Source: Robertmurraya siralis (GTDB taxonomy: Bacteria; Bacillota; Bacilli; Bacillales; Cytobacillaceae). Taken from it: a DNA stretch of 64,000 nucleotides. Below, piece by piece: positions 53,705-62,624 of this stretch; the first letter of the stretch is position 1; the number at the start of each line of letters is the position of its first letter. The notes below the pieces were generated by a model. That model had not been told where the DNA came from. It saw only the letters and a list, made by a program, of their open reading frames with translations, and did not search any database. Where the stretch lies: assembly GCF_005502275.1 (NCBI RefSeq), contig NZ_SWLZ01000006.1:62001-126000 (forward strand), given 5' to 3'. The translations under genes and the position numbers were made by a program.

Positions 53705-53891
53705 TTATAATGCCCCCTTGTTCTTAGATGTCGTTGCCAGCACTAAATACGAAAATTTCTCTTACTACACTTTTATGAAAAATGATTAGAAAATAGAACA
53801 AGCAAGGGGGATATATTTCCCTAACTCTTGGCAACTTTTCGCAAAAATAAATATGAAGTGTAACCAAGAAAAAATTACCATATTTCATCTA

Positions 53892-53922
53892 TGAATAATT
53901 AAAAGAAATTGATACATAACTA
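53892..53922 (+). promoter_or_regulatory. SigG-like promoter of the first SASP gene
   Basis: TGAATA and CATAACTA are separated by 17 bp, close to the forespore SigG consensus. The start of transcription would lie about 37 nt before the start codon, as is usual for ssp genes. Confidence 0.6.
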
Positions 53923-53964
53923 GAAATGTAGCACAAAAAATAAAACACCAAGGAGATGATTAAC

Positions 53965-54165
53965 ATGGCAAGAAACAACAATTCAAACCAGCTTCTAGTA
54001 TCAGGAGTACAACAAGCAATTGAACAAATGAAATTTGAAATTGCATCAGAATTTGGTGTAAATCTTGGTCCAGAAACATCTTCACGAGCAAATGGTTCAG
54101 TTGGTGGAGAAATCACGAAGCGTCTAGTACAAATGGCAGAACAGCAACTAGGTGGCAAATTTTAA
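53965..54165 (+). CDS. Alpha/beta-type small acid-soluble spore protein
   Basis: Coats and protects spore DNA and is degraded at germination by the protease GPR. It is 66 aa. The conserved blocks are present: [28 protein letters not shown], containing the GPR cleavage region EIASEFGV, and [24 protein letters not shown]. The ATG at 53965 follows AAGGAG by 9 nt; another ATG three codons earlier abuts that site. It is monocistronic with a SigG-like promoter and a hairpin terminator. It lies between yhaX and yheA, and a near-identical paralog sits at 62.6 kb. Confidence 0.96.
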   Translation: MARNNNSNQLLVSGVQQAIEQMKFEIASEFGVNLGPETSSRANGSVGGEITKRLVQMAEQQLGGKF

Positions 54166-54177
54166 GAAATGGCTTAA

Positions 54178-54205
54178 GGGGCATGAAGCAAATCGCTCAT
54201 GCCCC
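54178..54205 (+). terminator. Terminator of the first SASP gene
   Basis: A perfect 9-bp stem GGGGCATGA / TCATGCCCC with a 10-nt loop, 12 bp after the stop. The T-tract is weak. Confidence 0.75.
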
Positions 54206-54285
54206 AAATCAATTTATTTTCTCCATTCAAAAATGACTGCCCATCTTTTCTCCATACCCAAGCAGCACTGTTTTCTTATTCTTAT

Positions 54286-54420
54286 GGCTTTATAATATAT
54301 CGGTTTTAGTTTTTGACTCATTTTCTCCATTTTTTCAACATCTTGAAAGAGGTGTGAAACTAAGATTTCACACGAAATGAGCCAAAATTCTTTTGAGCAA
54401 CAATATCGTTTAATAAAGCC
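54286..54420 (+). repeat. MITE-like intergenic repeat, copy 6
   Basis: It starts GGCTTTATAATATATCGG, contains GTGTGAAACTAAGATTTCAC and ACGAAATGAGCC, and ends GAGCAACAATATCG then TTTAATAAAGCC. It has the same orientation as copies 1 and 3. The left palindrome arm is rearranged. It lies between the SASP gene and yheA. Confidence 0.75.
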
Positions 54421-54475
54421 ACTTCTTTATGATCGGTTTTGTTTCTTGGCATTCTTTCAAGTAGTGGACATAAAA

Positions 54476-54504
54476 AATCCCCGCTAATTTTAGTAGCAGG
54501 GATT
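54476..54504 (-). terminator. Terminator of yheA
   Basis: AATCCCCGCT pairs with AGCAGGGATT (one mismatch) around a 9-nt loop; six T follow on the minus strand. It ends 5 bp from the stop codon. Confidence 0.85.
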
Positions 54505-54509
54505 GATTC

Positions 54510-54860
54510 TTATTGACCAGCTCCGTATAATTCTTCCAGAGGCTTCATAATAATTTGATTTAATTCATTGATAATAACACTCATGCGTTGTTCCGCTTCC
54601 ATGAGCTTTCCAATCATTTCATGCTGCTGTACAAGAGCAACTGTCTTTTGGGCCTGCACAACTTCATCTTGAGTAATTTCTTCACCCATCATTTGCTTTT
54701 GTTGCAACGTTAATTGAATGTTACGGAAATTCTCAAACATATTTCGCGCCGATTCATCCGCATTAACGTTGTCATACATTTTCTTTAAATCACTAAATTC
54801 ATCACTATTACGTATTGCTCTTTCTAAATCGTATGCTACATCATGTAAATTAACTGTCAT
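54510..54860 (-). CDS. yheA: YheA, YlbF/YmcA-family protein
   Basis: 116-aa helical protein of the YlbF/YmcA (Com_YlbF) family. Its relatives YlbF and YmcA are parts of a complex that helps RNase Y mature mRNAs; the role of YheA itself is less clear. It is almost fully alpha-helical, with segments LERAIRNSDEFSDLKKMYD and ARNMFENFRNIQLTLQQKQMMGEEI typical of the family. The ATG lies 12 nt after AAGGAG, slightly long spacing. It is downstream of yheB in the same direction, 128 bp apart, and has a clear terminator. Confidence 0.92.
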   Translation of the reverse strand: MTVNLHDVAYDLERAIRNSDEFSDLKKMYDNVNADESARNMFENFRNIQLTLQQKQMMGEEITQDEVVQAQKTVALVQQHEMIGKLMEAEQRMSVIINELNQIIMKPLEELYGAGQ

Positions 54861-54988
54861 TTTAAACGTACACTCCTTTTTTTGGAACCCAGTCCTAATT
54901 CTCCCATAGATTTTCCACTATGAAAGTTAATCCATACCACTATAACAAACTATGATGGAAATTGCACATATGTGTTGTTATTCTTGGG

Positions 54989-56128
54989 TTATCCAGTGAT
55001 GAGGACAAAGATTCCTTGAAGAAGTCCGATTGCGCCACCAAGCAATGCCCCTAAATATGTGATCATTTTTAATTCGCGACTAGTGATCAGTAAGACCATT
55101 TCTTCTATCCTTTCAACAGAAAAGGATTCCACTTGCTCACGGACGATATCTGCTAAATGCAATCGTTCCATCATCTCTTCGATCTTATTAGAAAGCCAGC
55201 CACCCAGCATTAACACTATTTGAGGAGCCATTTTTTCAATTGCTTTCTCCTTATAAGGTTCAGCTAAAACAGAAATAGGGGTTGCAAAGATTCGATCGAC
55301 ACGGATAATCTTTTTAACCGTTCTCGTGATTGTATCTACCAGTTGCTCTCTTCCAAACTGCTCTTCGATTTTTTCAGCCTGCCATTCTAATACTTTTTCC
55401 CATTCTTTTCTGAGTAAAGTCGTAATTAATTCTTCCGTTCCCTCATTATTTAAAAATTTCAGTAGTTCTTTTTGAAGAATACCAGTTAGGTTCACATTTC
55501 CCAAAAACATTTGCATCATATTTCCAAGCATTCCACTGCGTTCTTTCACAAAATCATTGACCATTCTCTCAATGCGAAGCTCCCCTTCGACACTGGAAAA
55601 ATATTCGGCTCCCTTTTGTAAAATATAGCGACTAATTTGTGGAATTTTCGAGTCCATTTTTTCTAAAAGCTCATCTGACAATATGGATTTAATAGGAATC
55701 TCTCGATATTTTTCTATAAGTTGATCATACTTGCTCTCTAAAAAATGCTCGAAATTTTTCTCAATCCACTCTTGTCTATTTTCATATCCAAGCTTTGTAA
55801 ACAATTGCTCAAGACTTTCTTCATTGCTTAGAAGTTGTTCCAGTTCTTTTTGAGCCAATTTTGTCATTTCCTGCTGAAAGCTTTCATTCATGAATTTTTT
55901 TTGAATCGTCTCTGGAGTAAGAAGATGCTCTACGACCATTACCCCGAGCTGAGTAGCTAACTCATCCCGCCGCTTCGGGATGAGCCCTGGCGTGAATGGC
56001 ACTCTCCAACTGCCAATATAAATGGGTTTATACGGGCGGAATAACATTTTTATTGCTAAAGAGTTTGTAACCCCTCCAATAATTGCACCAATGACAACCA
56101 TAAACAAAATGATAAAAACAGTATTCAT
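54989..56128 (-). CDS. yheB: DUF445 membrane protein YheB
   Basis: 379-aa DUF445 protein. There is one helix at each end (residues 3-25 and about 355-377), and a long soluble helical middle lies between. The N-terminal block [22 protein letters not shown] and [22 protein letters not shown] is the family hallmark. The function is unknown; B. subtilis YheB is associated with sporulation by expression. The ATG at 56128 follows GGAAGG by 9 nt; another ATG two codons upstream is too close. It is divergent from the yheC/D cluster. Confidence 0.92.
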   Translation of the reverse strand: MNTVFIILFMVVIGAIIGGVTNSLAIKMLFRPYKPIYIGSWRVPFTPGLIPKRRDELATQLGVMVVEHLLTPETIQKKFMNESFQQEMTKLAQKELEQLLSNEESLEQLFTKLGYENRQEWIEKNFEHFLESKYDQLIEKYREIPIKSILSDELLEKMDSKIPQISRYILQKGAEYFSSVEGELRIERMVNDFVKERSGMLGNMMQMFLGNVNLTGILQKELLKFLNNEGTEELITTLLRKEWEKVLEWQAEKIEEQFGREQLVDTITRTVKKIIRVDRIFATPISVLAEPYKEKAIEKMAPQIVLMLGGWLSNKIEEMMERLHLADIVREQVESFSVERIEEMVLLITSRELKMITYLGALLGGAIGLLQGIFVLITG

Positions 56129-56181
56129 ATTCATCTACCTTCCATCCTCATTTAACAGAGCTCCTCTTTGCCTAAAGTAGG

Positions 56182-56209
56182 CACAAATAAACGTTTTTTT
56201 CATACGATA
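56182..56209 (+). promoter_or_regulatory. Possible mother-cell sporulation promoter of the yheC/D cluster
   Basis: AC, a 17-bp spacer and CATACGATA fit the SigK pattern, and CATACGAT also resembles the SigE -10. It lies about 97 bp upstream of the first gene. A spore-coat role of the cluster makes this plausible. Confidence 0.4.
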
Positions 56210-56305
56210 CTCATAATCAGCTTTCGCCTATATGAAGTACATGAACATATATCCAACATTGCTATTATATATGGTGCTACAAACACGAGCAAATGAGGAA
56301 TGCTT

Positions 56306-57691
56306 ATGTCATTAACTTCTTATCTACCTATTACGATTGTACCGACAAAAACGTTTCAAAATCAGAACAAGACAATTTTTTTAAGCAGTTCTTTACTCAG
56401 TCATTGGGGAATGGAGCCTGGTGATAAGATAACGCTTTGCATCGGCACAAAATCATTACACGTCTCTGTTGATGCCAAAGCGTTAGAAAAGGAGCAAATT
56501 CTTATGAATGAATGGCTCTACTCTCAATTTCCATTACCGCTTAAAAGCCTTTCATTTCTTAGTCAATACGATAAAAAACAAAAGCATTTGTTCATTGGCC
56601 CAATATTCGCACTTGTTACGGAAGTACATGAAGGCGAAGAGTCCGGACCGAGCTTTCGTTCCATTCATTCTTTTGCGGAGGAGCTACATTATACGGCTCA
56701 TACAGCAGGAGGTTTAGTGTATATTTTTCATATTAAAGATTTCTCGCTTGAAGGGGTTAATGGCTTTTATTACGAAGACGATCATTGGAGAAAAAGCGAA
56801 CTTGTTTTGCCGAATGTAATTTATAATCGCATTCATTCACGGAAATTAGAAGCGAGTTCCTTTTTCCGAGACAAAACTGCGCAAATGAACGTTAAAAAAA
56901 TACCCATTTTTAACGAACGATTTCTGTCCAAATGGGAGGTCCACAACTTATTATATCAAGAACCCCATTTACATCCTTTCTTACCTGAGACAGCTTTGTA
57001 TGATAAAGACAAACTTGCAGAGCTTCTTAATAAATACAAAACCATTTTTATAAAACCATTGGAAGGCAGTCAAGGACGCAATATTATTAAAGTTTTGCTT
57101 GAAGACGGCGCTATCATTGTTAAAACTACTTCTACGAGAGAAGATGGGCAAATAAAACTATTTGCCACTTTGGAAGAATTTCTAGAATGGTTTCAAAAGC
57201 GGGGCAAGCAAATTCCTTTTGTAATGCAACAAGGCATCCCTTTGGCAACTTATCATAATCGCCCGCTTGATTTCCGAGTTCTCTGCCATAAAGATTACAG
57301 CAATTCCTGGAGAGTCACTTCGATTGTAGCAAGAGTTTCCGCCAAAACCGAATTTGTCTCTAACCTGGCCCGCGGGGGAGAAATGATGAAAGCGAGCAAA
57401 CCTTTAACACAGCTTTTTGACCTGCAAACTGCCCGCTCTCATATTTCATTCATGAAAGAGCTATCCCTTGAGATTTCGAAAATTATTAGCCAATCCGTAC
57501 AAGGGATAGTCGGTGAGCTCGGAATTGATATCGGGATTGATTCGAACGGGGGAATTTGGATCATCGAAGTCAATTCGAAGCCTTCAAAAAATATGGAAGA
57601 ACAGCAAACAGAAATTCGGCCATCGACAAAAGCAATCTATGAGTATGGAACGGCACTTGCCTTTCAACATTTAAAAGAACTTGTTAAATGA
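56306..57691 (+). CDS. YheC/YheD-family ATP-grasp protein 1 (YheD-like)
   Basis: 461-aa protein of the endospore coat-associated YheC/D family (ATP-grasp_YheCD). The N-terminal 170 residues form a non-catalytic domain. The ATP-grasp domain follows, with TIFIKPLEGSQGRNIIKV (ATP phosphate contact), the DFRVLCHKD strand, and the metal-binding WIIEVNSKP. The catalytic acidic and Asn residues are kept. The reaction is unknown, probably ATP-dependent ligation of a carboxylate to an amine or similar. The ATG at 56306 follows GAGGA. First of four paralogs in a row. Confidence 0.88.
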   Translation: MSLTSYLPITIVPTKTFQNQNKTIFLSSSLLSHWGMEPGDKITLCIGTKSLHVSVDAKALEKEQILMNEWLYSQFPLPLKSLSFLSQYDKKQKHLFIGPIFALVTEVHEGEESGPSFRSIHSFAEELHYTAHTAGGLVYIFHIKDFSLEGVNGFYYEDDHWRKSELVLPNVIYNRIHSRKLEASSFFRDKTAQMNVKKIPIFNERFLSKWEVHNLLYQEPHLHPFLPETALYDKDKLAELLNKYKTIFIKPLEGSQGRNIIKVLLEDGAIIVKTTSTREDGQIKLFATLEEFLEWFQKRGKQIPFVMQQGIPLATYHNRPLDFRVLCHKDYSNSWRVTSIVARVSAKTEFVSNLARGGEMMKASKPLTQLFDLQTARSHISFMKELSLEISKIISQSVQGIVGELGIDIGIDSNGGIWIIEVNSKPSKNMEEQQTEIRPSTKAIYEYGTALAFQHLKELVK

Positions 57692-57816
57692 AGATGTTTT
57701 TCTATGGTTCAGTAAACATTCCTAGCATTTTGAAAGGGAATGAGCAGCCTTCCAATCTCATGTGAAGCTTACAGATGAGCCAGCAAATATTAACAAGCAT
57801 TGACTGGGGGATAAAC

Positions 57817-58908
57817 ATGCTTACTCTTGGAATCATGACGTTAAATTTGGAAAATGAACAAGGTTATTTTACAGAGATGGCAAAACGTGCCGAAAAATAT
57901 AACATTACTTGCTTTCGATTTATTCCATCCGATATCAATCCCCAATCTGAAATGATTCGAGGGGAAGAATTTGACTGTAACCAAGAAATATGGAAACACA
58001 AGCTATTTCCACTGCCAAGCATTTTATACGATCGTTGTTTTTACGGAGAGGATTTTCATTCGAAGCAATGCAAAGCAATCGTTGATTGGCTAAAAACAAA
58101 AAAATCCGTTCAGTTTCTCGGTTACGGTTTACCAAATAAACATAAGCTCTACGAGGCGTTAAGTCGCACATCCCTTGCCCCCTATTTGCCAAAAACCGTA
58201 AAAATAACTTCATCTGAAATGGTTCAGCAACTGTGTCAAAAAATGAAGCGAGTTATTTTAAAACCAATCAATGGCTCACAAGGGAATGGGATATATCTCA
58301 TCGAGAAAACAGATAAATTTTGGAAAGTAAAAACGGATAAGACAGAATATCAGGCAACCCGTTCCTTTGCCAACGAGATGCAACTTATCAATTGGCTCGA
58401 CAGACTTCTTCATAAAAAAGAATTCCTTCTACAGCCATATTTGCCCTTAATCAATGAGTTCAATCAACCTTTTGATATTCGCTCTCTATTACAAAAAACT
58501 GAACTTGAAGAGTGGTCAATTGTCGGAAAAGGAATTCGCACTGGCAAAATAAATGGAATCATTTCCAATTTAAGTGCCGGTGCGTCGGTAAGCGATTTCG
58601 ACTCATGGATTAAAACGATTCCTTTTCAAAAAAGAGCCTTTATTAACGATGAAATCAATGATATTCTTGAAAATCTCCCTTTAATTCTTGAACAATTTTT
58701 CCCTCCACTTTTTGAACTTGGAGTCGATATTGGCATGGCGGAAGACTATTCTCTTTGGATTCTCGATATAAATTCCAAGCCAGGACGTAAAGTAGTATTG
58801 CATAGCTTACCTGAATTAAGTGATTATCTTTACGAAAGTCCCTTACTTTACGCAAACACTTTACTGAAAAGGAGCCAGCTGACACATGAGAAAACATTAT
58901 CAGATTGA
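57817..58908 (+). CDS. yheC: YheC/YheD-family ATP-grasp protein 2 (YheC-like)
   Basis: 363 aa, the same length as B. subtilis YheC, with the matching start MLTLGIMTLNLENE and LPSILYDRCFYGEDF. ATP-grasp motifs are RVILKPINGSQGNGIYLI, PFDIRSLLQK and the metal-binding WILDINSKPGRK. It lacks the long N-terminal domain of its YheD-like neighbours. The ATG at 57817 follows GGGGG by 6 nt; the longer frame has no ribosome binding site. It is 125 bp after paralog 1 and overlaps paralog 3 by 23 bp. Probably mother-cell expressed and coat associated. Confidence 0.9.
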   Translation: MLTLGIMTLNLENEQGYFTEMAKRAEKYNITCFRFIPSDINPQSEMIRGEEFDCNQEIWKHKLFPLPSILYDRCFYGEDFHSKQCKAIVDWLKTKKSVQFLGYGLPNKHKLYEALSRTSLAPYLPKTVKITSSEMVQQLCQKMKRVILKPINGSQGNGIYLIEKTDKFWKVKTDKTEYQATRSFANEMQLINWLDRLLHKKEFLLQPYLPLINEFNQPFDIRSLLQKTELEEWSIVGKGIRTGKINGIISNLSAGASVSDFDSWIKTIPFQKRAFINDEINDILENLPLILEQFFPPLFELGVDIGMAEDYSLWILDINSKPGRKVVLHSLPELSDYLYESPLLYANTLLKRSQLTHEKTLSD

Positions 58909-60247
58909 AATAGCGGAGAATGCGAAAAACTTACTTTATATTCCTGCAGAAGTTCAAGGAAATGTAAAAAGGATCGCATATGGCACTTTAGCAGTTGAGT
59001 TGCATGGGATAACCCATCCTAAAGGAAAGAATATCCTTCTCATTAGTGAAGATATCGCAGCTAAATTAAGACTGCCTAACCTCAAAACACCACTCCATCT
59101 ATTTTTGCACGAGCAGACCCTATATTTAGGTCCACTCGTCGGAATCTTTACATCAGGATTTACTCCATTTCCATTAAGACCAATTGGAGAAAGATCATTA
59201 TTTTTCTCAAAGCTATTGTCCGTTGAAAAGCTTGTTGGGGCCCATGCTTTTATCTTCGGTGAAGAGCATATCGATTGGGAAAATGGCACCATCGACGGTT
59301 TATTTTACCTTGAGCGCGGATGGCAAAAAATTACCGTTCCTTTTCCAAATGTGATATATGACCGGCTGCCAAACCGACGCAGTGAAAAAAAGGTAAATAA
59401 CTTAAACGTAAAGGAACGGTTGCAGAAGGAATATTTAATCCCTTGGTATAACCCCGGATTCTTTAACAAAATGGATGTCTACGAACGACTTCAACAGGAT
59501 CCTGCGAGTGCAGTTTATTTACCCGAAACCCATCCCTTTACCTCTTTTTCAATGATTGAAAAAATGCTTACCAATTATGGTCATGTTTTTATCAAACCGA
59601 TTAATGGAAGCCTTGGTTTTGGCATTCACCAAATTATATTTGACCGTGAATCTCAAGCTTATTTCTGTCGCTATCGGGAAAGGGATGGAGAAAACAAACT
59701 GAGGAAATACCAAACTCTTGAAGCTCTATTTAAACATGTATTTAAAAGTCGCAGTTTACCCCATATGCTTGTGCAGCAAGGAATCCATTCATTGCGTGTC
59801 AACAAGCAAACGGTCGATTTCAGAATTCACACTAACAAGGATAATGAAGGAAATTGGCAAATAACGGCTATTGCTGCTAAAGTCGCCAGTCCTGGCAGTG
59901 TGACAACCCATATTAATAACGGTGGAATGATAAAAACGATGCAGGAAGTTTTTAATTCCCCTGAACAGGAAGAAGAAGCAGTAAAAAAATTAAAAAAGGC
60001 ATGTCTCACGCTTAGTCATGCTTTGGAAACCTACATGGAAGGGATTATCGGCGAGATTGGTTTTGATATGGGAATTGATCGGGACGGAAATGTCTGGCTG
60101 TTCGAAGCAAATTCTAAACCAGGGCGCTCAATCTTTAAACATCCCCATTTAAAAGCGTTTGACTTGTTAACACGCCGACTCTCCTTAGACTTCTCAATCT
60201 TTTTGACAGAGCAAACCATTATCAATCCTGAGGAAGTTTTCAAATGA
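58886..60247 (+). CDS. yheD: YheC/YheD-family ATP-grasp protein 3 (YheD-like)
   Basis: 453 aa, the same length as B. subtilis YheD, and following yheC as in that species. N-terminal domain with LGPLVGIFTSGFTPFPLRPIGERSLFFSKLL, then an ATP-grasp domain with HVFIKPINGSLGFGIHQI, VDFRIHTNKDNEGNW and the metal-binding WLFEANSKPGRS. The ATG follows AAGGAG and overlaps the end of yheC by 23 bp. Its stop overlaps the start of paralog 4 by 4 bp. Role inferred from the family: spore coat or cortex related. Confidence 0.9.
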   Translation: MRKHYQIEIAENAKNLLYIPAEVQGNVKRIAYGTLAVELHGITHPKGKNILLISEDIAAKLRLPNLKTPLHLFLHEQTLYLGPLVGIFTSGFTPFPLRPIGERSLFFSKLLSVEKLVGAHAFIFGEEHIDWENGTIDGLFYLERGWQKITVPFPNVIYDRLPNRRSEKKVNNLNVKERLQKEYLIPWYNPGFFNKMDVYERLQQDPASAVYLPETHPFTSFSMIEKMLTNYGHVFIKPINGSLGFGIHQIIFDRESQAYFCRYRERDGENKLRKYQTLEALFKHVFKSRSLPHMLVQQGIHSLRVNKQTVDFRIHTNKDNEGNWQITAIAAKVASPGSVTTHINNGGMIKTMQEVFNSPEQEEEAVKKLKKACLTLSHALETYMEGIIGEIGFDMGIDRDGNVWLFEANSKPGRSIFKHPHLKAFDLLTRRLSLDFSIFLTEQTIINPEEVFK

Positions 60248-61437
60248 TTGTTTATTATGATGCAAGAACTGAGTCATGGTTCCACACATTTCAACATCAA
60301 AAGTTCACATTGGGAGTTGAAGAGATTCCATTACTTTTTAGGCCCACGCCCTCTCCCAGCTCCATTCCTTTCTCAGTTCAGACCCATCAGCTCAATCTCG
60401 GTCCCCTTGTAGGTATTCTGGCAGGCCGGAAAGGAAAAGAATCCGTCGTAGGAAATGGATCTCTTTTTAAAAAGCTGCAAAAAAGCATCGAAGAACATAG
60501 TGGAATAGCGCTTATTTTTACATTAGAGGATATTAAAAAAAACGGAATAAGAGGTCACATTTATATTCCAGAAAAGGAGGGCTGGCTCAAAATTTATAGT
60601 CCCTTCCCTCATATTGTTTATAATCGCCTTCCTTTTCGAGCACTTGAGCAGTCGGATCAATATCAATCTGCAATCAGGCTCTTTCAAGAAAAAAAAGTCT
60701 GTTTTTTTAATCCTTCTTTTATTGATAAATATCAACTGTATACCATTCTAAAAAGAGAGCCACTATTAACTAGCTTTTTACCGGAAACAATTCTTATTGA
60801 CGAAAAAAGTCAATTAATGGATTTTCTAAAGAAGCATACACAAATCTATGTCAAGCCTGCAAACTCTGCAAAAGGGAAAGGGATTTTTAAATTAGGCAAA
60901 GACAATGAAGACTCGATCACGGTGACAGGGTATTCTCATCAGCAAACCTACCCACACTACGACACTTTTTGGTCAAAATATAAAGAAATTTTTTTTAGTC
61001 AACCACATATTGCTCAAGCAGAGGTTACACCACTTTTATATAAGGGGAATCGTTTTGATTTTCGTATCCTTGCCCATTTTAATGGGCAATCCTATCAAGT
61101 TACTGGCGTTGGTGTACGTCAATCAGGGCAACAAAATTTAACAACCCATGTGCTGAACGGAGGGAAAATTATTGAGTTTGATGAAGTAAAAAGAGCGGAG
61201 GATGAGTTTTTTATAGAGGAAATTGTCAACCGCTGCGGACAAATCCTTTCTGACGAGTTGGGTTTTTTTGGTGAATTTTCAATTGATGTCGGATTGACCG
61301 AGAAAGGTGAATACGTTATTTATGAGGTCAATTCCAAACCCATGAGCTTCGATGAAGAACATATTGAGAAAAACAGAATCGACTCGTTGATTGTCTTATT
61401 CCAGCAATTTTTTAAAAAACAGCTGTTTACGCTTTAG
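60244..61437 (+). CDS. YheC/YheD-family ATP-grasp protein 4 (YheD-like)
   Basis: 397-aa paralog with a slightly shortened N-terminal domain (LGPLVGILAGRKGKESVVG is recognisable) and an ATP-grasp domain with QIYVKPANSAKGKGIFKL, FDFRILAHFNGQSYQV and YVIYEVNSKPMSF. It keeps the phosphate-contact Lys and the metal-binding Glu-Val-Asn. It is the most diverged of the four. The ATG overlaps the yheD stop (ATGA), so translation is coupled. A terminator overlaps its stop codon. I do not recall a fourth such gene at this site in B. subtilis. Confidence 0.86.
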   Translation: MIVYYDARTESWFHTFQHQKFTLGVEEIPLLFRPTPSPSSIPFSVQTHQLNLGPLVGILAGRKGKESVVGNGSLFKKLQKSIEEHSGIALIFTLEDIKKNGIRGHIYIPEKEGWLKIYSPFPHIVYNRLPFRALEQSDQYQSAIRLFQEKKVCFFNPSFIDKYQLYTILKREPLLTSFLPETILIDEKSQLMDFLKKHTQIYVKPANSAKGKGIFKLGKDNEDSITVTGYSHQQTYPHYDTFWSKYKEIFFSQPHIAQAEVTPLLYKGNRFDFRILAHFNGQSYQVTGVGVRQSGQQNLTTHVLNGGKIIEFDEVKRAEDEFFIEEIVNRCGQILSDELGFFGEFSIDVGLTEKGEYVIYEVNSKPMSFDEEHIEKNRIDSLIVLFQQFFKKQLFTL

Positions 61438-61453
61438 AAAATAGCTGTTTTTT
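61414..61453 (+). terminator. Terminator of the yheC/D cluster
   Basis: An 11-bp stem AAAAAACAGCT / AGCTGTTTTTT with an 18-nt loop; the stem includes the end of the last coding region and the T-run is part of the stem. Confidence 0.8.
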
Positions 61454-61514
61454 AGTCGAGCAATGCTCTCCATGATAAAATATAAATAAGACACTGCTAA
61501 AAACGGAGGATTTT

Positions 61515-61724
61515 ATGATTACACATTTTCAGCACAAACCTTTATATGACAATCAAAACATGGCCGGATGGAGATTTTCCTTTTATTTCAATAAAGAAAA
61601 ACACACTGGGATCTATCAGGCTAATGGAATAATCGAATGGACATCTTCAATAAAAATAGCAGACAAAGAGGCGCTCATAAAGCAAGTCCATGAACTTATG
61701 GCCTTCCATGTATATGATCAATAA
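61515..61724 (+). CDS. yheE: YheE family protein
   Basis: 69-aa protein of the YheE (DUF5342) family: MITHFQHKPLYDNQNMAGW, then a beta-rich segment FSFYFNKEKHTGIYQANGIIEW and a helical end. It is soluble and its function is unknown; the gene sits beside sspB and yheD in B. subtilis as here. The ATG follows GGAGG by 5 nt. It has its own transcription unit, since the cluster terminator precedes it. Confidence 0.9.
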   Translation: MITHFQHKPLYDNQNMAGWRFSFYFNKEKHTGIYQANGIIEWTSSIKIADKEALIKQVHELMAFHVYDQ

Positions 61725-62085
61725 TGGAAGAATTCATATACTCACATTAACCGTTTTTTTTTATAAGGTCGAATAGGTTGCTTATCGGCTTCCCCTCGAT
61801 TATGCATCTTATTTGACCTCTTCCCCTTCCATGTCTACCACATTTGGTGCATAGCTGCTTATTTGAACCCCTCTCACCTTTTACTTCACTATCCCCGTCA
61901 AATTGAGCATTTAGTTCGGAATCATTTCCGACTTGGCTTTCGGTCAATTACACCTCTCACGACTCTCCCATAAAATAGACCGACTCGCTCATCCACTTTT
62001 GTTACCGACCATTAGTCGCCTAAACTGACGTGCAATACACACCATTGCATGCATTTCATAAAAACTTGTCAGGGCCTGCTTTCGT
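61725..62085. other. Intergenic stretch without a supported gene
   Basis: Between yheE and the zinc-ribbon gene no frame has a convincing start. A minus-strand frame at 61747-61947 contains CTKCGRHGRGRG but looks like chance coding. No repeat or terminator is obvious. Confidence 0.45.
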
Positions 62086-62328
62086 TTACTCCTGTATAAA
62101 CACAACTTTATCAATACCACATTGTGGACATTGCAAAAGGTGGGGGCATTGCTCACTTTTATAATCGTTGGAATAGCCATCCTCTAGCTTCAGTAAATCA
62201 ATCGGCATGTAGGGACTATAGTCGTCATAAAAATCCATTACTTTCCCAGCATCGACAAGTGCCGTACCACAAATATTACATTTTTGTTCTACACTTTGAA
62301 AACCATTGCATAATGGACATATTCCCAT
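62086..62328 (-). CDS. Small zinc-ribbon protein
   Basis: 80-aa protein with cysteine pairs CPLC (residues 4-7), CNIC (17-20) and CPQC (68-71), enough for one or two zinc sites, and an acidic middle. The family is unknown to me; similar small double-zinc-ribbon proteins occur in Bacillus near the ssp/yhe genes. The ATG follows GAGGGA by 6 nt. It may bind nucleic acid or be structural. No partner gene is evident. Confidence 0.75.
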   Translation of the reverse strand: MGICPLCNGFQSVEQKCNICGTALVDAGKVMDFYDDYSPYMPIDLLKLEDGYSNDYKSEQCPHLLQCPQCGIDKVVFIQE

Positions 62329-62446
62329 TTTTTATCCCTCAACTTTCTTTAACCGCATAAAACCCTCTTTATTTTATGTTGTTTTCGTTCTTGTATAAGT
62401 GATTGAGCTGTTTTCAAAGAGGAAAAAATTCCCGCAATATTTGATG

Positions 62447-62475
62447 GAATAAAACGATTTAAAAATTCCATACTA
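62447..62475 (+). promoter_or_regulatory. SigG-like promoter upstream of the second SASP gene
   Basis: GAATA and CATACTA are separated by 17 bp, a very good SigG match. The start of transcription would be near 62482, which leaves an unusually long leader of about 143 nt. A second, weaker candidate is CATACTG at 62502. Confidence 0.55.
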
Positions 62476-62506
62476 AAAGTAAACACCGCAGCAGCGGTAA
62501 ACATAC

Positions 62507-62591
62507 TGGGTTAAACCAAGTATAGGTGGCAGGTAAACTCGCAAAATGGCTAGTGACTTGCTTGCTGGTGCAATTCCAGCTAACCCAACCA
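62507..62591 (+). ncRNA. tRNA-like structure in the leader of the SASP gene
   Basis: TGGGTTA (62507-62513) pairs perfectly with TAACCCA (62581-62587) as a 7-bp acceptor. It is followed by a single A and an encoded CCA. A T arm GCTGG-TGCAATT-CCAGC directly precedes the 3' acceptor strand, as in tRNA, but its loop has TGC instead of TTC. The 85-nt size would fit a class II tRNA. A hairpin at 62537-62554 (ACTCGC/GCTAGT) lies in the anticodon region, but no canonical 7-nt anticodon loop or U8 is seen. It is therefore a tRNA relic, a tRNA mimic or a coincidental leader fold. Confidence 0.4.
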
Positions 62592-62624
62592 TTAGACAAA
62601 AATTCTGAAGGAGAGTGTACATCA

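Noticed and set aside
61747-61947. Minus-strand 66-codon frame with CTKCGRHGRGRG
   Set aside because: TTG start without Shine-Dalgarno, low-complexity composition, no recognisable family.
62507-62591. Functional canonical tRNA gene
   Set aside because: No 7-nt anticodon loop with U33, no U8, and TGC in place of TTC in the T loop; reported only as tRNA-like.
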